Source of the DNA: Alcaligenes sp. SORT26
GTDB lineage: Bacteria > Pseudomonadota > Gammaproteobacteria > Burkholderiales > Burkholderiaceae_B
Assembly (NCBI RefSeq): GCF_017377875.1
Contig: NZ_CP070975.1
Span: forward strand, 62,001-126,000
DNA: 64,000 bases
Direction of reading: 5' to 3'
Shown here: piece by piece, positions 1 through 8,654 of the stretch
Layout: each line of letters opens with the position of its first letter
How positions within the stretch are numbered: position 1 is the stretch's first letter
Translations under genes and position numbers: made by a program
Notes under the pieces: model-generated
Told to the model about the DNA's origin: nothing
The model's database searches: none
Seen by the model: the letters and a program-made list of their open reading frames with translations, nothing else

Positions 1-614
1 GCACGTTTTCTTTCTTGAGACCGGCCGAGCTGGTCTGGAACTACGTCAACAGCAATTATTTGCAGGGCAAAAAGCCTCCGGCCTTTGACCTGCTGTATTG
101 GAACTCTGACGGCACCCATTTGCCCGGTCCTTTCTTTACCTGGTATTTGCGTAATACCTATCTGGAAAACCGCCTGGTTCAAGAGGGCGGCGTGCCAGTA
201 GGGGCTCACCGTGCTGATTTGAGCCAATTGGACTTGCCTGTGTACCTGTATGGCTCCAAAGAAGACCATATCGTGCCCTGGCAGTCGGCCTATGCCTCCT
301 TGCAGGCTTTGCCTGCGGCCCAGCATCGTTTTGTGTTGGGGGCGTCGGGCCATATTGCCGGTGTGATCAATCCGCCTGCCAAGCAGCGCCGTAATTATTG
401 GGTGTTGCAAGATGGGGAGCCGGTCGCCTCGCTGGATGCCCAGCAGTATATGGAACGGGCGCAGTCTGTTCCCGGTAGCTGGTGGTCGGACTGGATTGCC
501 TGGCTGGCCCCTTTGTCCGGTTCGCGTCGCCGCGCCAAACGTAGTCTGGGCCATGCCCGCTACCCGGTGCTGGAAGAGGCACCAGGCAGCTACGTCAAAG
601 TACGCGCCAGTTAA
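1..614 (+). CDS. phaC: Poly(3-hydroxyalkanoate) synthase, C-terminal part (cut by window edge)
   Basis: This is the C-terminal ~200 residues of a class I PHA synthase, which polymerises (R)-3-hydroxyacyl-CoA at the surface of PHB granules. The reading frame stays open to the window edge, so the gene starts upstream and the TTG at 15 is not a true start. Family hallmarks are a RPxxLVWNYV stretch followed by FDLLYWNSD and WYLRNTYLEN. Two members of the catalytic triad are visible: the Asp in GSKEDHIVPW (codon 264-266) and the His in GASGHIAGV (codon 351-353). The nucleophilic Cys would lie upstream. phaB and phaR follow. No thiolase gene lies between phaC and phaB, unlike the phaCAB order known from Cupriavidus. 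Confidence 0.95.
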   Translation, partial: TFSFLRPAELVWNYVNSNYLQGKKPPAFDLLYWNSDGTHLPGPFFTWYLRNTYLENRLVQEGGVPVGAHRADLSQLDLPVYLYGSKEDHIVPWQSAYASLQALPAAQHRFVLGASGHIAGVINPPAKQRRNYWVLQDGEPVASLDAQQYMERAQSVPGSWWSDWIAWLAPLSGSRRRAKRSLGHARYPVLEEAPGSYVKVRAS

Positions 615-739
615 GACTTCAATTTTCAGGTTTCGGGAGCAGGGCGATTCGTCCGCTTCCTTTATCCCGATGTCGTTTGATGACATTGCCCAGGCCGGCA
701 TCGGGATTTGAGCTATGTCACCCCTTTCAGGAGATGTAT

Positions 740-1477
740 ATGAGCAGCAAAGTAGCTTACGTAACTGGTGGTATGGGAGGGATAGGGACAGTCATTTGTC
801 AGCGCCTGGCCAAGGACGGTTTTACCGTTATTGCCGGTTGCGGCCCTAACCGTGACTATCAAAAGTGGTTGGGCGAGCAGGCCGAGCTAGGCTATACATT
901 CCATGCGTCGGTGGGCAACGTCGCAGATTGGGATTCGACGGTTGAAACCTTTAAAAAGGTTTTTGCCGATTTTGGTCGTGTCGATGTGCTGGTCAATAAT
1001 GCCGGGATTACACGCGACGGTACGTTTCGTAAAATGAGCCAGGAAGATTGGCGCATGGTGATCGATACCAACCTGAACAGCCTGTTTAACGTGACCAAGC
1101 AGGTCATTGATGGCATGGTGGAGCGTCAGTGGGGCCGTATCGTCAACATCAGTTCGGTGAACGGGCAAAAAGGGCAGTTCGGCCAGACCAACTACTCCAC
1201 CGCCAAAGCCGGTATTCATGGCTTTACCATGGCGCTGGCGCAAGAGGTTGCCAATAAGGGGGTGACGGTCAATACTATTTCCCCCGGTTATATTGGTACT
1301 GACATGGTGCGTGCGATTCGTCCCGATGTTCTGGAGAAAATCGTCGCGACCATCCCGGTAGGCCGTTTGGGTACGCCTGATGAAATCGGTTCCATGGTGG
1401 CCTGGTTGGCCTCGGTGGACTCGGGTTTTGCAACAGGCGCGGATTTCTCCCTGAACGGCGGCCTGCACATGAGCTAA
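740..1477 (+). CDS. phaB: Acetoacetyl-CoA reductase (NADPH-dependent SDR)
   Basis: A 245-residue short-chain dehydrogenase that reduces acetoacetyl-CoA to (R)-3-hydroxybutyryl-CoA, the monomer for PhaC. The Rossmann motif TGGMGGIG is at residues 9-16, NNAG at 86-89, and the catalytic set at S139, Y152 and K156. The length fits characterised PhaB proteins of about 246 residues. Two in-frame ATGs occur, at 734 and 740. The Shine-Dalgarno AGGAG at 729-733 touches the first and is spaced six bases from the second, so 740 is chosen. It sits 125 bases after phaC and 59 before phaR. PhaB is very similar to FabG, but the phaC/phaR context and the PhaB-type N-terminus favour this call. Confidence 0.93.
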   Translation: MSSKVAYVTGGMGGIGTVICQRLAKDGFTVIAGCGPNRDYQKWLGEQAELGYTFHASVGNVADWDSTVETFKKVFADFGRVDVLVNNAGITRDGTFRKMSQEDWRMVIDTNLNSLFNVTKQVIDGMVERQWGRIVNISSVNGQKGQFGQTNYSTAKAGIHGFTMALAQEVANKGVTVNTISPGYIGTDMVRAIRPDVLEKIVATIPVGRLGTPDEIGSMVAWLASVDSGFATGADFSLNGGLHMS

Positions 1478-1536
1478 GGCTTGCCACTGTGCAATTCGTT
1501 TGTCTTTGTTTTATTGATTAGGAAGTAAGCACCAGC

Positions 1537-2079
1537 ATGGGATCCCCTCGGCTCATCAAGAAATACCCCAATCGTCGCTTGTACGACACGCAGGCCAGCG
1601 CTTACATCACCATGGTCGATGTCAAGCAGTTGGTCCTGTCAGGAGAGGAGTTCGCGGTCGTCGATGCCAAAAGCGGCGAGGACTTGACGCGCAGTATTCT
1701 GTTGCAGATCATTCTTGAGGAAGAAAGCGGGGGAATTCCCATGTTCTCGACCCCGGTGCTGATGCAAATCATCCGTTTCTATGGCAATGCCATGCAGGGG
1801 GTGATGGGCTCGTATCTGGAAAAGAACATCCAGGCTTTCATGGAAATCCAGGAACGCATGACCGAGCAGTCCAAAGGCGTGTACGGCGGGCAGTTCGGTC
1901 CTGAAGCCTGGGCGCAGTTCATGAGTGTGCAGGCGCCTGTCATGCAGACCGTCATGAACAGCTATATTGATCAGAGCAAAAATCTGTTCGTGCAAATGCA
2001 GGATCAGATGCAGGATCAAACCCGGCAAATGTTCTCGGTCTTTCCCTTTGTGCCACCGGGCAAAGACAAGAAGGACTGA
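1537..2079 (+). CDS. phaR: Polyhydroxyalkanoate synthesis repressor PhaR
   Basis: A 180-residue PhaR. The N-terminal PHB/PHA accumulation DNA-binding domain is recognised by KKYPNRRLYDT near residues 8-18 and covers roughly residues 5-65. It is followed by a PHB-accumulation regulatory region and a Met/Gln-rich C-terminus with repeated MQDQ. In the family PhaR binds PHB polymer and DNA, repressing phasin genes and itself until granules form, which couples phasin supply to polymer. The ATG at 1537 follows an 'aggaag' ribosome site at 1520-1525. Its place directly after phaC-phaB is the usual one in Burkholderiales. Confidence 0.93.
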   Translation: MGSPRLIKKYPNRRLYDTQASAYITMVDVKQLVLSGEEFAVVDAKSGEDLTRSILLQIILEEESGGIPMFSTPVLMQIIRFYGNAMQGVMGSYLEKNIQAFMEIQERMTEQSKGVYGGQFGPEAWAQFMSVQAPVMQTVMNSYIDQSKNLFVQMQDQMQDQTRQMFSVFPFVPPGKDKKD

Positions 2080-2084
2080 TTTTT

Positions 2085-3227
2085 TTAGTCTGCCAGCGTT
2101 TTAAACGGGATATGGCTGCTTAAATTGTCCTGATAGCGGGCCACATGGCCCGCTTCTTCATGCAGGAACTCTTCAATGGCGTGGGCAAAGCGAGGGTCTG
2201 CAATCCAGTGCGCCGAGCAGGTGGGAGTCGGGAGCAAGCCACGTGATAGCTTGTGTTCCCCTTGAGCGCCGCCTTCAAAAAAACGCAGTTGCTGCGCAAT
2301 GCAGAACTGAATCGCCTGGTTGTAGCAGGTCTCGAAATGCAGGCCAGGCACGTAACGAGTACAGCCCCAATAACGTCCATAAAGCGTGTGCCCGTCCCGT
2401 AGTGACAGGGCGCAGGCCACGTCTTGTCCATCTTGCTGGGCCAGAATCAGCACCAGAGAGTCGGGTAGTTGATCATGCAGGCGCGCAAAGAAATCCCGAT
2501 TCAGATAAGGGCGTTGCCCGCGCTCCTGATAGGTGTTGGCGTAACACTGGTAAAAATAGTCCAGGTTCTGCTCGCTAATGTCCTGGCCCTGCTTGTGCTC
2601 AAAGGACAGGCCCTGCTCGTAGACCTTGCGGCTATCCTGTCGCATCTTTTTGCGTTTTTGCTGGGTCAGTGATGCCAGAAAGTCCTCGTAGCTGGCGTAG
2701 TCCTGGTTTTGCCAGTGAAACTGCACATCATGGCGAATCATGAAGCCTGCTTGCTCCAGGGCCTGCCTGTCGTCTGCGTTCGGGAACAGGACATGTACAG
2801 AGGACAGTTGATTGTTCCGTGCCAGCTCAATCAGTTGCTGAGCTAGCAGAACGCGATCTTTCTGCGTGCGGGCCAGCAGGCGGGGGCCACTGACAGGCGT
2901 AAAAGGGATGGCAGACAAGAGCTTGGGGTAATAGTCCAGACCGTGACGTTGATAGGCCTGGGCCCAGCCTTGGTCAAACACATACTCCCCCCGGGAGTGA
3001 TGCTTCAGGTACAGGGGTACGGCACCACACAGCGTCTGTCCACGATGCATTAACAGGTAATGGGGTGACCAGCCTGTCTGTGGAGTGGCGCATCCAGCGG
3101 CGTCCAGCGCTGTCAAAAAAGCATGGCTGAGCAGCAGGTGATCGCCAGAGAGCGCGTCCCAGCCTGCCGCATCGAGCTGATTCAGTTGTGTGCAAAGTGA
3201 AAACTGGATGGGTTCAGTGCTGACCAT
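2085..3227 (-). CDS. FemAB-like / DUF482 GNAT-fold protein
   Basis: A 380-residue protein of the DUF482 (peptidoglycan-biosynthesis, FemAB-like) family, whose members carry a GNAT acyltransferase fold. Supporting features are a long N-terminal substrate half with YLKHHSRGEYVFDQGWAQAY, an RKKMRQDSRKVYEQG-like stretch in mid-protein, and the C-terminal run FEGGAQGEHKLSRGLLP, which I recognise as typical of this family. The substrate is unknown, and the FemAB link suggests aminoacyl or acyl transfer. The frame is open to 3335, but that would overlap the start region of the divergent gene at 3368. The ATG at 3227 (MVSTEPIQF) better fits the usual family start. It converges on phaR with only five bases between the stop codons. 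Confidence 0.8.
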   Translation of the reverse strand: MVSTEPIQFSLCTQLNQLDAAGWDALSGDHLLLSHAFLTALDAAGCATPQTGWSPHYLLMHRGQTLCGAVPLYLKHHSRGEYVFDQGWAQAYQRHGLDYYPKLLSAIPFTPVSGPRLLARTQKDRVLLAQQLIELARNNQLSSVHVLFPNADDRQALEQAGFMIRHDVQFHWQNQDYASYEDFLASLTQQKRKKMRQDSRKVYEQGLSFEHKQGQDISEQNLDYFYQCYANTYQERGQRPYLNRDFFARLHDQLPDSLVLILAQQDGQDVACALSLRDGHTLYGRYWGCTRYVPGLHFETCYNQAIQFCIAQQLRFFEGGAQGEHKLSRGLLPTPTCSAHWIADPRFAHAIEEFLHEEAGHVARYQDNLSSHIPFKTLAD

Positions 3228-3367
3228 GGCAAGGGGTACGTCGGTAAGTCTATTTTGAAACAGGGGTAGGGCATAGCCCCTGACGGCTTTGTATACTAGC
3301 CAGCGTTTCATGCAAAGGGAAGGCCTGCCTGGCATCGTTGCCTGTGCTGGCCCAATACGAGGAATCC

Positions 3368-4333
3368 ATGAAGAAAATTGCTTTGACGCTGGGTGCCGCG
3401 ATGGTGCTGGCGAGTTCGGCTCAAGCAGGACCTGCTTGTGAGTATTTGCGTAATCATGTCGCTTTGCAGTCGCAATCCGGCGACGAGCTGCAGATGCAGG
3501 ATCAGGATGGAGCTTGTCTGGTTCAGAACGGACAATGGTCGGCCGGTTTTTCGTCGATGTTGCTGGCCTTTGATGAGCTGGTCTTGCGTGATGAGGGCTT
3601 GGAAAAACTGTCCGAGCGGCAAGCCATTCCTGACGCCATGGATCTACGAGTCGGCGGAATCTATGTTCTGACGGGACGTTTGCCAGGGCAGGACTATGTG
3701 ATGCGCCTGCAGGCCAAGCCTATGGATTTCTCCCTGAAATACAAGTGGGACTCGGCCTCGGCGCAATTGGATCTGGAGCAGCTCCGGCTGCGCAGCAAGT
3801 ACCTGCGTGAGGTTCGTGTTCAGGCTCAATTCGGAATCAAATCAGCAGCAGGGCGTGCCTTGGGCCCGGACGAGCTGGAGCAGGCAGAACTTAAAAGTCT
3901 GAATCTGTACCTGGATAATCAGAATCTGATCCAGACCATGATCATGCCTGCATTGGTGTTGAACATGAGCATGTACGAAGACCCGCGCCCCGCTGTCGAG
4001 AAGGCCTTGTTGGCAGCCCGCACGTCTGTGCAGTTGATGCCTGACTCGGTGGCGGATCGGGACAGTCGCAATGCCTTGCTGGCATTCATCGCTCAACTTC
4101 CCGCACCCGAGGGGCGTTTATCGCTGGAGATGAATATGGACCCGCCTTGGCCTGCGACTCGCCTGGAGTCCGGGCTGTCTGTAGATCAAATGCGTAAATT
4201 GATGTCTGGCCTGAAAGTGAAAGCCAGGTTCGATACAGGGCAAGAAGTCCCTTCAGCCTATATCTGGCTGCGTGATCGCCTGCGTTATGGTTTGAAGTTG
4301 TTTGACCTTGGCAAGGCCGACGCATCGAATTAA
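3368..4333 (+). CDS. Secreted protein of unknown function
   Basis: I do not recognise this 321-residue protein. It begins with a clear Sec signal peptide (MKKIALTLGAAMVLASSAQA) with predicted cleavage after ...SAQA, so it is probably periplasmic. The mature part opens with two cysteines (PACEY and GACLV, about 25 residues apart) that could form a disulfide. There are no membrane segments after the signal and no motif I can assign. The middle is rich in Leu, Gln and Glu. The ATG at 3368 is preferred over an in-frame start at 3338 because it begins the signal peptide. It is divergent from the DUF482 gene with about 140 bases between starts. Confidence 0.75.
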   Translation: MKKIALTLGAAMVLASSAQAGPACEYLRNHVALQSQSGDELQMQDQDGACLVQNGQWSAGFSSMLLAFDELVLRDEGLEKLSERQAIPDAMDLRVGGIYVLTGRLPGQDYVMRLQAKPMDFSLKYKWDSASAQLDLEQLRLRSKYLREVRVQAQFGIKSAAGRALGPDELEQAELKSLNLYLDNQNLIQTMIMPALVLNMSMYEDPRPAVEKALLAARTSVQLMPDSVADRDSRNALLAFIAQLPAPEGRLSLEMNMDPPWPATRLESGLSVDQMRKLMSGLKVKARFDTGQEVPSAYIWLRDRLRYGLKLFDLGKADASN

Positions 4334-4512
4334 TGGGCGTCAGTCGCTGCAGGTTTTTATAGCCGTAGGGTGCTTGTCTGGCTTTCGCCATCAGCAAGGC
4401 GGGGTACTCAAGGCTTACAGGTATGGCTCGGGATACGTCGAGTGTCCGAGCTATGCCAGGTGTTCAGGCCGTCGCTAGTAGCCTTCTATAAAGCAGGTGC
4501 CTGAAGCAGGAC

Positions 4513-4547
4513 GAAAAAAAACCGCCGCATAAGCGACGGTTTTTTAA
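4513..4547 (-). terminator. Rho-independent terminator after the first tRNA-fMet
   Basis: The minus strand reads ACCGTCGC, loop TTAT, GCGGCGGT (one G-T pair), flanked by A and T runs. It lies 11 bases past the tRNA 3' end. On the plus strand the same sequence is a weaker hairpin followed by six T, so it may also slow readthrough from the secreted-protein gene at 3368-4333. Confidence 0.8.
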
Positions 4548-4550
4548 ATT

Positions 4551-4627
<77 letters not shown>

Positions 4628-5361
4628 TCAGAAAAGTAACTATAACATAGTTTTTGATTATGTACATAGTGTGGCGAGTTTATTTCATTAATATTTGCCG
4701 ATCAGTTCTTGGAAGGGCTCGGTGGCAGGATAAATCGGCCCTTCAATTTTCTTGCGTCTTGTTGGTCGCAATGGTGTAATAGGGCCTGTGCTTACAGGTT
4801 CAGCCAGACTGGCATTTCTAAAAGCTCAAACGCGCAAGCGGCTCCCTGTATAGCGACCAGTTCTTATTGGCTGGCATCTGGCTTTGATAGCAGTCGGCTC
4901 CCCTACTAGGCGGGATGTCCCGGCAAAACGAATTTCTCTGTTTCTGGCTTTGCTTCAGGTTTAGGCAATCGATGGCCCATGCTGCGGTCTTTGTTTGCCT
5001 TGATGATGGTGTGTCACCGTCCGGACCTGTATTGCCCCGATCAGTTATTGCCCCAAACGTTGTTGTGCTGTTTTCGCGTTCTTGAATCTGAAACGCCAAT
5101 TCCAATCCGGCCCGATAGGGCTTGCGGACATACTCATCATCAGCATGTGTGCTTACACAACATTTTTAATTGTTTTTAAAGCTGCCGTTTCTGGTTTGGG
5201 CCAGGGCGATGGGGCTGCGCGCGCGTTCAGTCGTGCCGACAGCCTGAGTGCTCTGGTTGTAGGCTGCGCTGCGCGCAAGATTGAAGATCAAAGCAGCGGG
5301 CAACAAAAAAGCCAGCACATATTGGCTGGCTTGTTTGATTCTGCTAAGCAGTTCCGGGTGA
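4628..5361. other. 734-base spacer between the two initiator tRNA genes; no convincing gene
   Basis: Several short open frames run through this stretch, the longest about 100 codons. None has a recognisable protein motif or a good ribosome site, and base composition is uneven, AT-rich at 4628-4700 and mixed elsewhere. One frame simply reads through the second tRNA. It contains the terminator of the second tRNA at 5305-5330 and must hold the promoter of the first. It could be diverged sequence left from whatever event duplicated the tRNA. I see no inverted repeats at its edges. Confidence 0.5.
5305..5330 (-). terminator. Rho-independent terminator after the second tRNA-fMet
   Basis: The minus strand reads GCCAGC, an 8-base loop, GCTGGC, then six T. 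It is 31 bases past the tRNA 3' end. Confidence 0.8.
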
Positions 5362-5438
<77 letters not shown>

Positions 5439-5451
5439 CCGGAAGAATTAA

Positions 5452-5481
5452 ATATTAACATGGAATTTTTGCTTTATGCAA
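5452..5481 (-). promoter_or_regulatory. Sigma-70-type promoter for tRNA-fMet copy 2
   Basis: On the minus strand, TTGCAT (5476-5481), an 18-base spacer and TAATAT (5452-5457) lie 13 bases ahead of the mature tRNA 5' end. That matches the short leader usual for tRNA genes. Confidence 0.6.
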
Positions 5482-5510
5482 GTATCGCTACACAGTGAGG
5501 CTTCCCAGCA

Positions 5511-6497
5511 GTGACTGAAAGTGAAATAATCCGAGTCCTGGAGACGGCTTTGCTGTGTGCGCAGCAGCCCATGAACAGCGCCGAGTTGCGCAAAATGTTT
5601 GTCTCCCCGCCGCTGAGTGCGGATGATCTGCGCCGTTATCTGGCTATCTTGCAATTGGATTGGAAAGAACGTGGCTTGGAATTAGTCCAGGTCGCTTCGG
5701 GTTGGCGTTTTCAAAGTCGCCCGGCCATGCAGGTGTTTTTGTCTCGCCTCAGTCTGGAGCGTGCGCCCAAGTACTCGCGGGCCGTGCTGGAAACCTTGGC
5801 GATTATTGCCTGGCGGCAACCCGTTACCCGTGGCGATATTGAGGACATACGTGGGGTTAGCGTATCGACCCAGATTGTGCGTACCCTGGAGGATCGGGGC
5901 TGGATTGAAGTGCTGGGTTATCGTGATGCGCCCGGACGCCCGGCATTGCTGGGAACGACCCGTCAGTTTCTGAATGATCTGGGTCTGCGTTCTTTGGATG
6001 AGTTGCCTTCAGTTGAAACTCTGGACTCCCTGGATGTGCTGGCGTCCTTGCCAAACGGGCAAGCGGCTGCATCGCCTGATCAGGGGCCGGACCAGCAACA
6101 GGATCAACAGCAGGATCAAGGGCAGGGTCTGGATCATCAGGATCAGAGCCAGGAGCTGGCGGCAGAGCAGGGCGTAGAGCAAGAGTCTGCCTCTGTAGCC
6201 ATGCCGCAGACGGGTTCCGAAGCAGGGCAAGAAATAGAACAAGAAGCAGAGCAAGACGCTGCTTTGGAAGTGAGCATGGAGCCGGTACTGGCTTCTGTTG
6301 CTCAGCTTGAGCTGGAGTCTGAACCGGATTCCGAGCCAGGCAGTCAGGAAGGTTTTCGCGAGGGGGCTCCTAGTGGGGAGCCGCCACAAGCTGAAGTGAA
6401 TACGACACCGGACCCATTGGATGAGGCCCAGGCTGCGGCTGGCCTATCAGAAGCACAGGTACCGGACGAAATAAAAAACTCTGGAGTAAATGATTAA
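5511..6497 (+). CDS. scpB: Segregation and condensation protein B
   Basis: A 328-residue ScpB, the winged-helix partner of the Smc-ScpA condensin that helps compact and segregate the chromosome. The conserved core covers residues 1-180 and includes [23 protein letters not shown] and a following winged-helix segment ([25 protein letters not shown]). After residue ~185 there is a long Gln/Asp/Glu-rich acidic tail, probably disordered, which makes the protein longer than many ScpB. The start is GTG at 5511. An early MTESEI-type N-terminus agrees with relatives. It ends two bases before rluB, so the pair is cotranscribed. No scpA lies nearby. Confidence 0.92.
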   Translation: MTESEIIRVLETALLCAQQPMNSAELRKMFVSPPLSADDLRRYLAILQLDWKERGLELVQVASGWRFQSRPAMQVFLSRLSLERAPKYSRAVLETLAIIAWRQPVTRGDIEDIRGVSVSTQIVRTLEDRGWIEVLGYRDAPGRPALLGTTRQFLNDLGLRSLDELPSVETLDSLDVLASLPNGQAAASPDQGPDQQQDQQQDQGQGLDHQDQSQELAAEQGVEQESASVAMPQTGSEAGQEIEQEAEQDAALEVSMEPVLASVAQLELESEPDSEPGSQEGFREGAPSGEPPQAEVNTTPDPLDEAQAAAGLSEAQVPDEIKNSGVND

Positions 6498-6499
6498 AA

Positions 6500-8332
6500 A
6501 TGACTGATTCGCACGAGACGAACACAGCCTCTATGTCGGACGCCTCTGGCGCGGCCGATCCTAAAAACCCACGCGCAAAAGGCCAGGGACGTAAATTACG
6601 TACCCCGTTTCGCCGCCGTCGTGGTGATGCGACCCAAGAGTCCGCCCCTCGCCAGAATGAAGAAGCCCAGGCTGCCGCTCCTAGCGAAGCCAAGGCTCGG
6701 CCTGCTCGTCCAGCACAAAATCGCCGCAAGCCTGCTCCTGCCGGTCGTCGCCAGGATACGCGCGGTGGTGCCAGCAAGCGCCCAGCGACGCAGCAGGCTC
6801 GTTACACGAATCCGGCAGATGATGCTCCCGTTGTGGTGCTGGATGGTGACGATGACATCGCCTTTAGCCACTTGGACAAGCAAGGTCGCCTGTCGCAGCG
6901 TTTGGGTAAATACATGGGCAGCGAGCTGGTGCAGCCCAAGTTGCACAAAGTGCTGGCTGAGGCGGGTATCGGTTCGCGCCGCGATATGGAAGAGTTGATC
7001 GTCGCCGGTCGCGTATCGGTGAATGGCGAGCCTGCTCATATCGGTCAACGCGTCAGCGCCGAAGACAAGGTGCGTATCAATGGTCAGTTGGTCAATCGTG
7101 CCAATGCCAAGCGTCCGCCCCGTGTGATCCTGTATCACAAACCGGCTGGCGAGATCGTGACGCACGATGACCCTGAAGGTCGCGCCACCGTGTTTGGTCG
7201 TCTGCCTTCCCTGAAAGTGGGCAAGTGGCTGTCCGTAGGTCGTCTGGATTTGAATACCGAAGGTCTGTTGATTTTCACAACCTCCGGCGATATTGCAAAT
7301 CGCATGATGCATCCTCGCTACGGTGCCGAGCGTGAATACGCCGTGCGCGTGCTGGGCGAGTTGAGCGAAGAGCAAATGCAGTCTTTGCGCGATGGCGTGC
7401 AGTTGGAAGACGGTGTGGCCAAGTTTGGTGCGATCGAGTTCCTGGGTGGTGAAGGCAGTAATCGCTGGTATCGCGTCACTATTCACGAAGGTCGTAATCG
7501 TGAAGTGCGTCGTATGTTTGAAGCCATGGGTGTCACGGTTAGCCGTTTGATTCGTACACGTTTTGGCGATGTGGGTCTGCCCAAGAGCCTGCGCCGTGGT
7601 CGTTGGGAAGAGCTGGATGCCGACCTGGTAATGGCCTTCATGCTGCGTTTGGGTCTGGTTAAAGAATCGGACGATGAGGGCTCGTATCAGCGCCGTGAGC
7701 GCCAGCCCTTGTCGCATGACAGCGCCTTGCCTCCCGGTTTCGGTACTTTGGAGCACAATGGTCTGAGCGGTGCCCGTATGGGACGTGGTGGCCGAGTCGC
7801 CAGTGGCCGTGGTCGTTCGTCCAATAATGTGCGGGTGAATGAGTCAGTCAGCGGCGCCCTGTTTATCAGTGGCGGTCTGGCGAATGGCCATCCTGATGGT
7901 GGTCGTCGCGAACACGGCAGTCGTGAGCACGGCGGTCACGGACGTGGTGCGCCACGTGCCGGTCAAGGTGCTCGTGGTCAGCAGCGCGGTCGCTCGGCAG
8001 AAGGTCGTTCTTCGGAAGGCCGTAGCCACGAAGGTCGTGGTCACGAGGGTCGCTCGCAAGAAGGTGCGCGTGTTCACAATGGCCGTCGTCCGGCGCGCGG
8101 TGAACAGGGCGGTCGCAGCGAGCAGGCTCGTGGCGGTCACGCACGTGGTGCTCAGGAAGGGCGTGCTCCATCGGCTCGTCGCGGTGCAACAGACCGTGCG
8201 GGTGCAGGGCAGGGGCCTAAGGCTCACGTGAAGAAAACAACAGTAGTGCGTCGTGTTAATCGACGTGATGATGACTGGCAGCCAGCCAGCTCGGCCGCTC
8301 ACGAGTCCCATCTGGGGCGTGGGCGTCGATAA
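6500..8332 (+). CDS. rluB: 23S rRNA pseudouridine synthase RluB with long basic tail
   Basis: A 610-residue protein of the RsuA/RluB group that makes pseudouridine in 23S rRNA (position 2605 in E. coli). An N-terminal charged extension covers residues 1-~145. The S4 RNA-binding domain follows ([18 protein letters not shown]...), and the catalytic domain carries [11 protein letters not shown] with the nucleophilic D250 and the [12 protein letters not shown] motif. From about residue 395 to the end it is a low-complexity Arg/Gly/His/Ser-rich tail with an EGRS-type repeat. The tail is probably an RNA-binding disordered region. The catalytic core is complete. The ATG at 6500 is two bases after scpB. 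Confidence 0.9.
   Translation: MTDSHETNTASMSDASGAADPKNPRAKGQGRKLRTPFRRRRGDATQESAPRQNEEAQAAAPSEAKARPARPAQNRRKPAPAGRRQDTRGGASKRPATQQARYTNPADDAPVVVLDGDDDIAFSHLDKQGRLSQRLGKYMGSELVQPKLHKVLAEAGIGSRRDMEELIVAGRVSVNGEPAHIGQRVSAEDKVRINGQLVNRANAKRPPRVILYHKPAGEIVTHDDPEGRATVFGRLPSLKVGKWLSVGRLDLNTEGLLIFTTSGDIANRMMHPRYGAEREYAVRVLGELSEEQMQSLRDGVQLEDGVAKFGAIEFLGGEGSNRWYRVTIHEGRNREVRRMFEAMGVTVSRLIRTRFGDVGLPKSLRRGRWEELDADLVMAFMLRLGLVKESDDEGSYQRRERQPLSHDSALPPGFGTLEHNGLSGARMGRGGRVASGRGRSSNNVRVNESVSGALFISGGLANGHPDGGRREHGSREHGGHGRGAPRAGQGARGQQRGRSAEGRSSEGRSHEGRGHEGRSQEGARVHNGRRPARGEQGGRSEQARGGHARGAQEGRAPSARRGATDRAGAGQGPKAHVKKTTVVRRVNRRDDDWQPASSAAHESHLGRGRR
7997..8071 (+). repeat. Five 15-bp tandem units inside rluB
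   Basis: Five in-frame 15-base units encode [20 protein letters not shown] and QEGAR (residues 500-524 of RluB). Units share gaaggtcgt or close variants. Being a multiple of three, unit gain or loss would keep the frame, so the tail length may vary between strains. Confidence 0.75.
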
Positions 8333-8421
8333 AGCCAAGTCGCACGGACTTTGAGTTTGTGGCCCGAACCCTGCGGTTTGGGCCTGTAAGGCCGTGTGAA
8401 TGCACGTATTTTCCGGTTTTC

Positions 8422-8430
8422 TGGTAGAAT
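8422..8430 (+). promoter_or_regulatory. Extended -10 promoter of the rimP operon
   Basis: TGGTAGAAT matches TGn followed by TAGAAT, an extended -10 element. No good -35 sits 16-18 bases upstream, which the TGn element can compensate for. It lies about 220 bases before rimP and after the rluB stem-loop. Confidence 0.5.
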
Positions 8431-8619
8431 ATAGAACTTGGCTCAGAGACGATAGTGTCGGCTGGGTCTTTTTTGATGCTGCGCGCCAGCGAATAGGGCG
8501 GTCTTTCAAGGCAAAGACCGCGTGGATCATCCGGTTCGGTTGCGCCTGCAACTACCCGATTTGACGTTGGCAATGCGCAAGACCAGGGCCCGCTTGACTC
8601 TCAAGTGTGCATGGTGACC

Positions 8620-8647
8620 ATGGGCTGGCGTACAGCCCATTTTTTTT
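8620..8647 (+). terminator. Terminator-like hairpin directly upstream of rimP (possible attenuator)
   Basis: A perfect 7-bp inverted repeat (ATGGGCT ... AGCCCAT, 7-base loop) is followed at once by seven T, giving a run of eight with the last stem base. It ends seven bases before the rimP ATG at 8655. The weak ribosome site (TGGA) lies just after the T run. The position suggests leader attenuation rather than the end of rluB transcription, because the promoter candidate lies upstream of it. Confidence 0.65.
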
Positions 8648-8654
8648 GGATTTT

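Larger units (their letters stand above)
8333..8654 (+). other. Leader region of the rimP-nusA-infB operon
   Basis: A 322-base stretch without a gene. It holds a G+C-rich stem-loop at 8361-8384 just after rluB (10-bp stem, CTGC loop, one G-T pair, no T run), an extended -10 promoter at 8422-8430, and an intrinsic-terminator-like hairpin at 8620-8647 that ends seven bases before the rimP start. Together these make a leader of about 220 nucleotides. Confidence 0.7.

Noticed and set aside
4628-5361. Possible integrated element between the two tRNA genes.
   Set aside because: There is no integrase, no direct repeat of a tRNA 3' end and no mobile-element motif; both tRNAs are complete with their own terminators.
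7997-8071. Short regular repeats that might suggest a CRISPR array.
   Set aside because: Units are 15 bases, in frame, contiguous and without spacers. They encode EGRS-type protein repeats. I found no CRISPR-like array in the window.
7844-8551. A 235-codon minus-strand frame rich in Thr, Ala and Arg opposite the rluB tail.
   Set aside because: It arises from the repetitive rluB tail read backwards and continues across the operon promoter.
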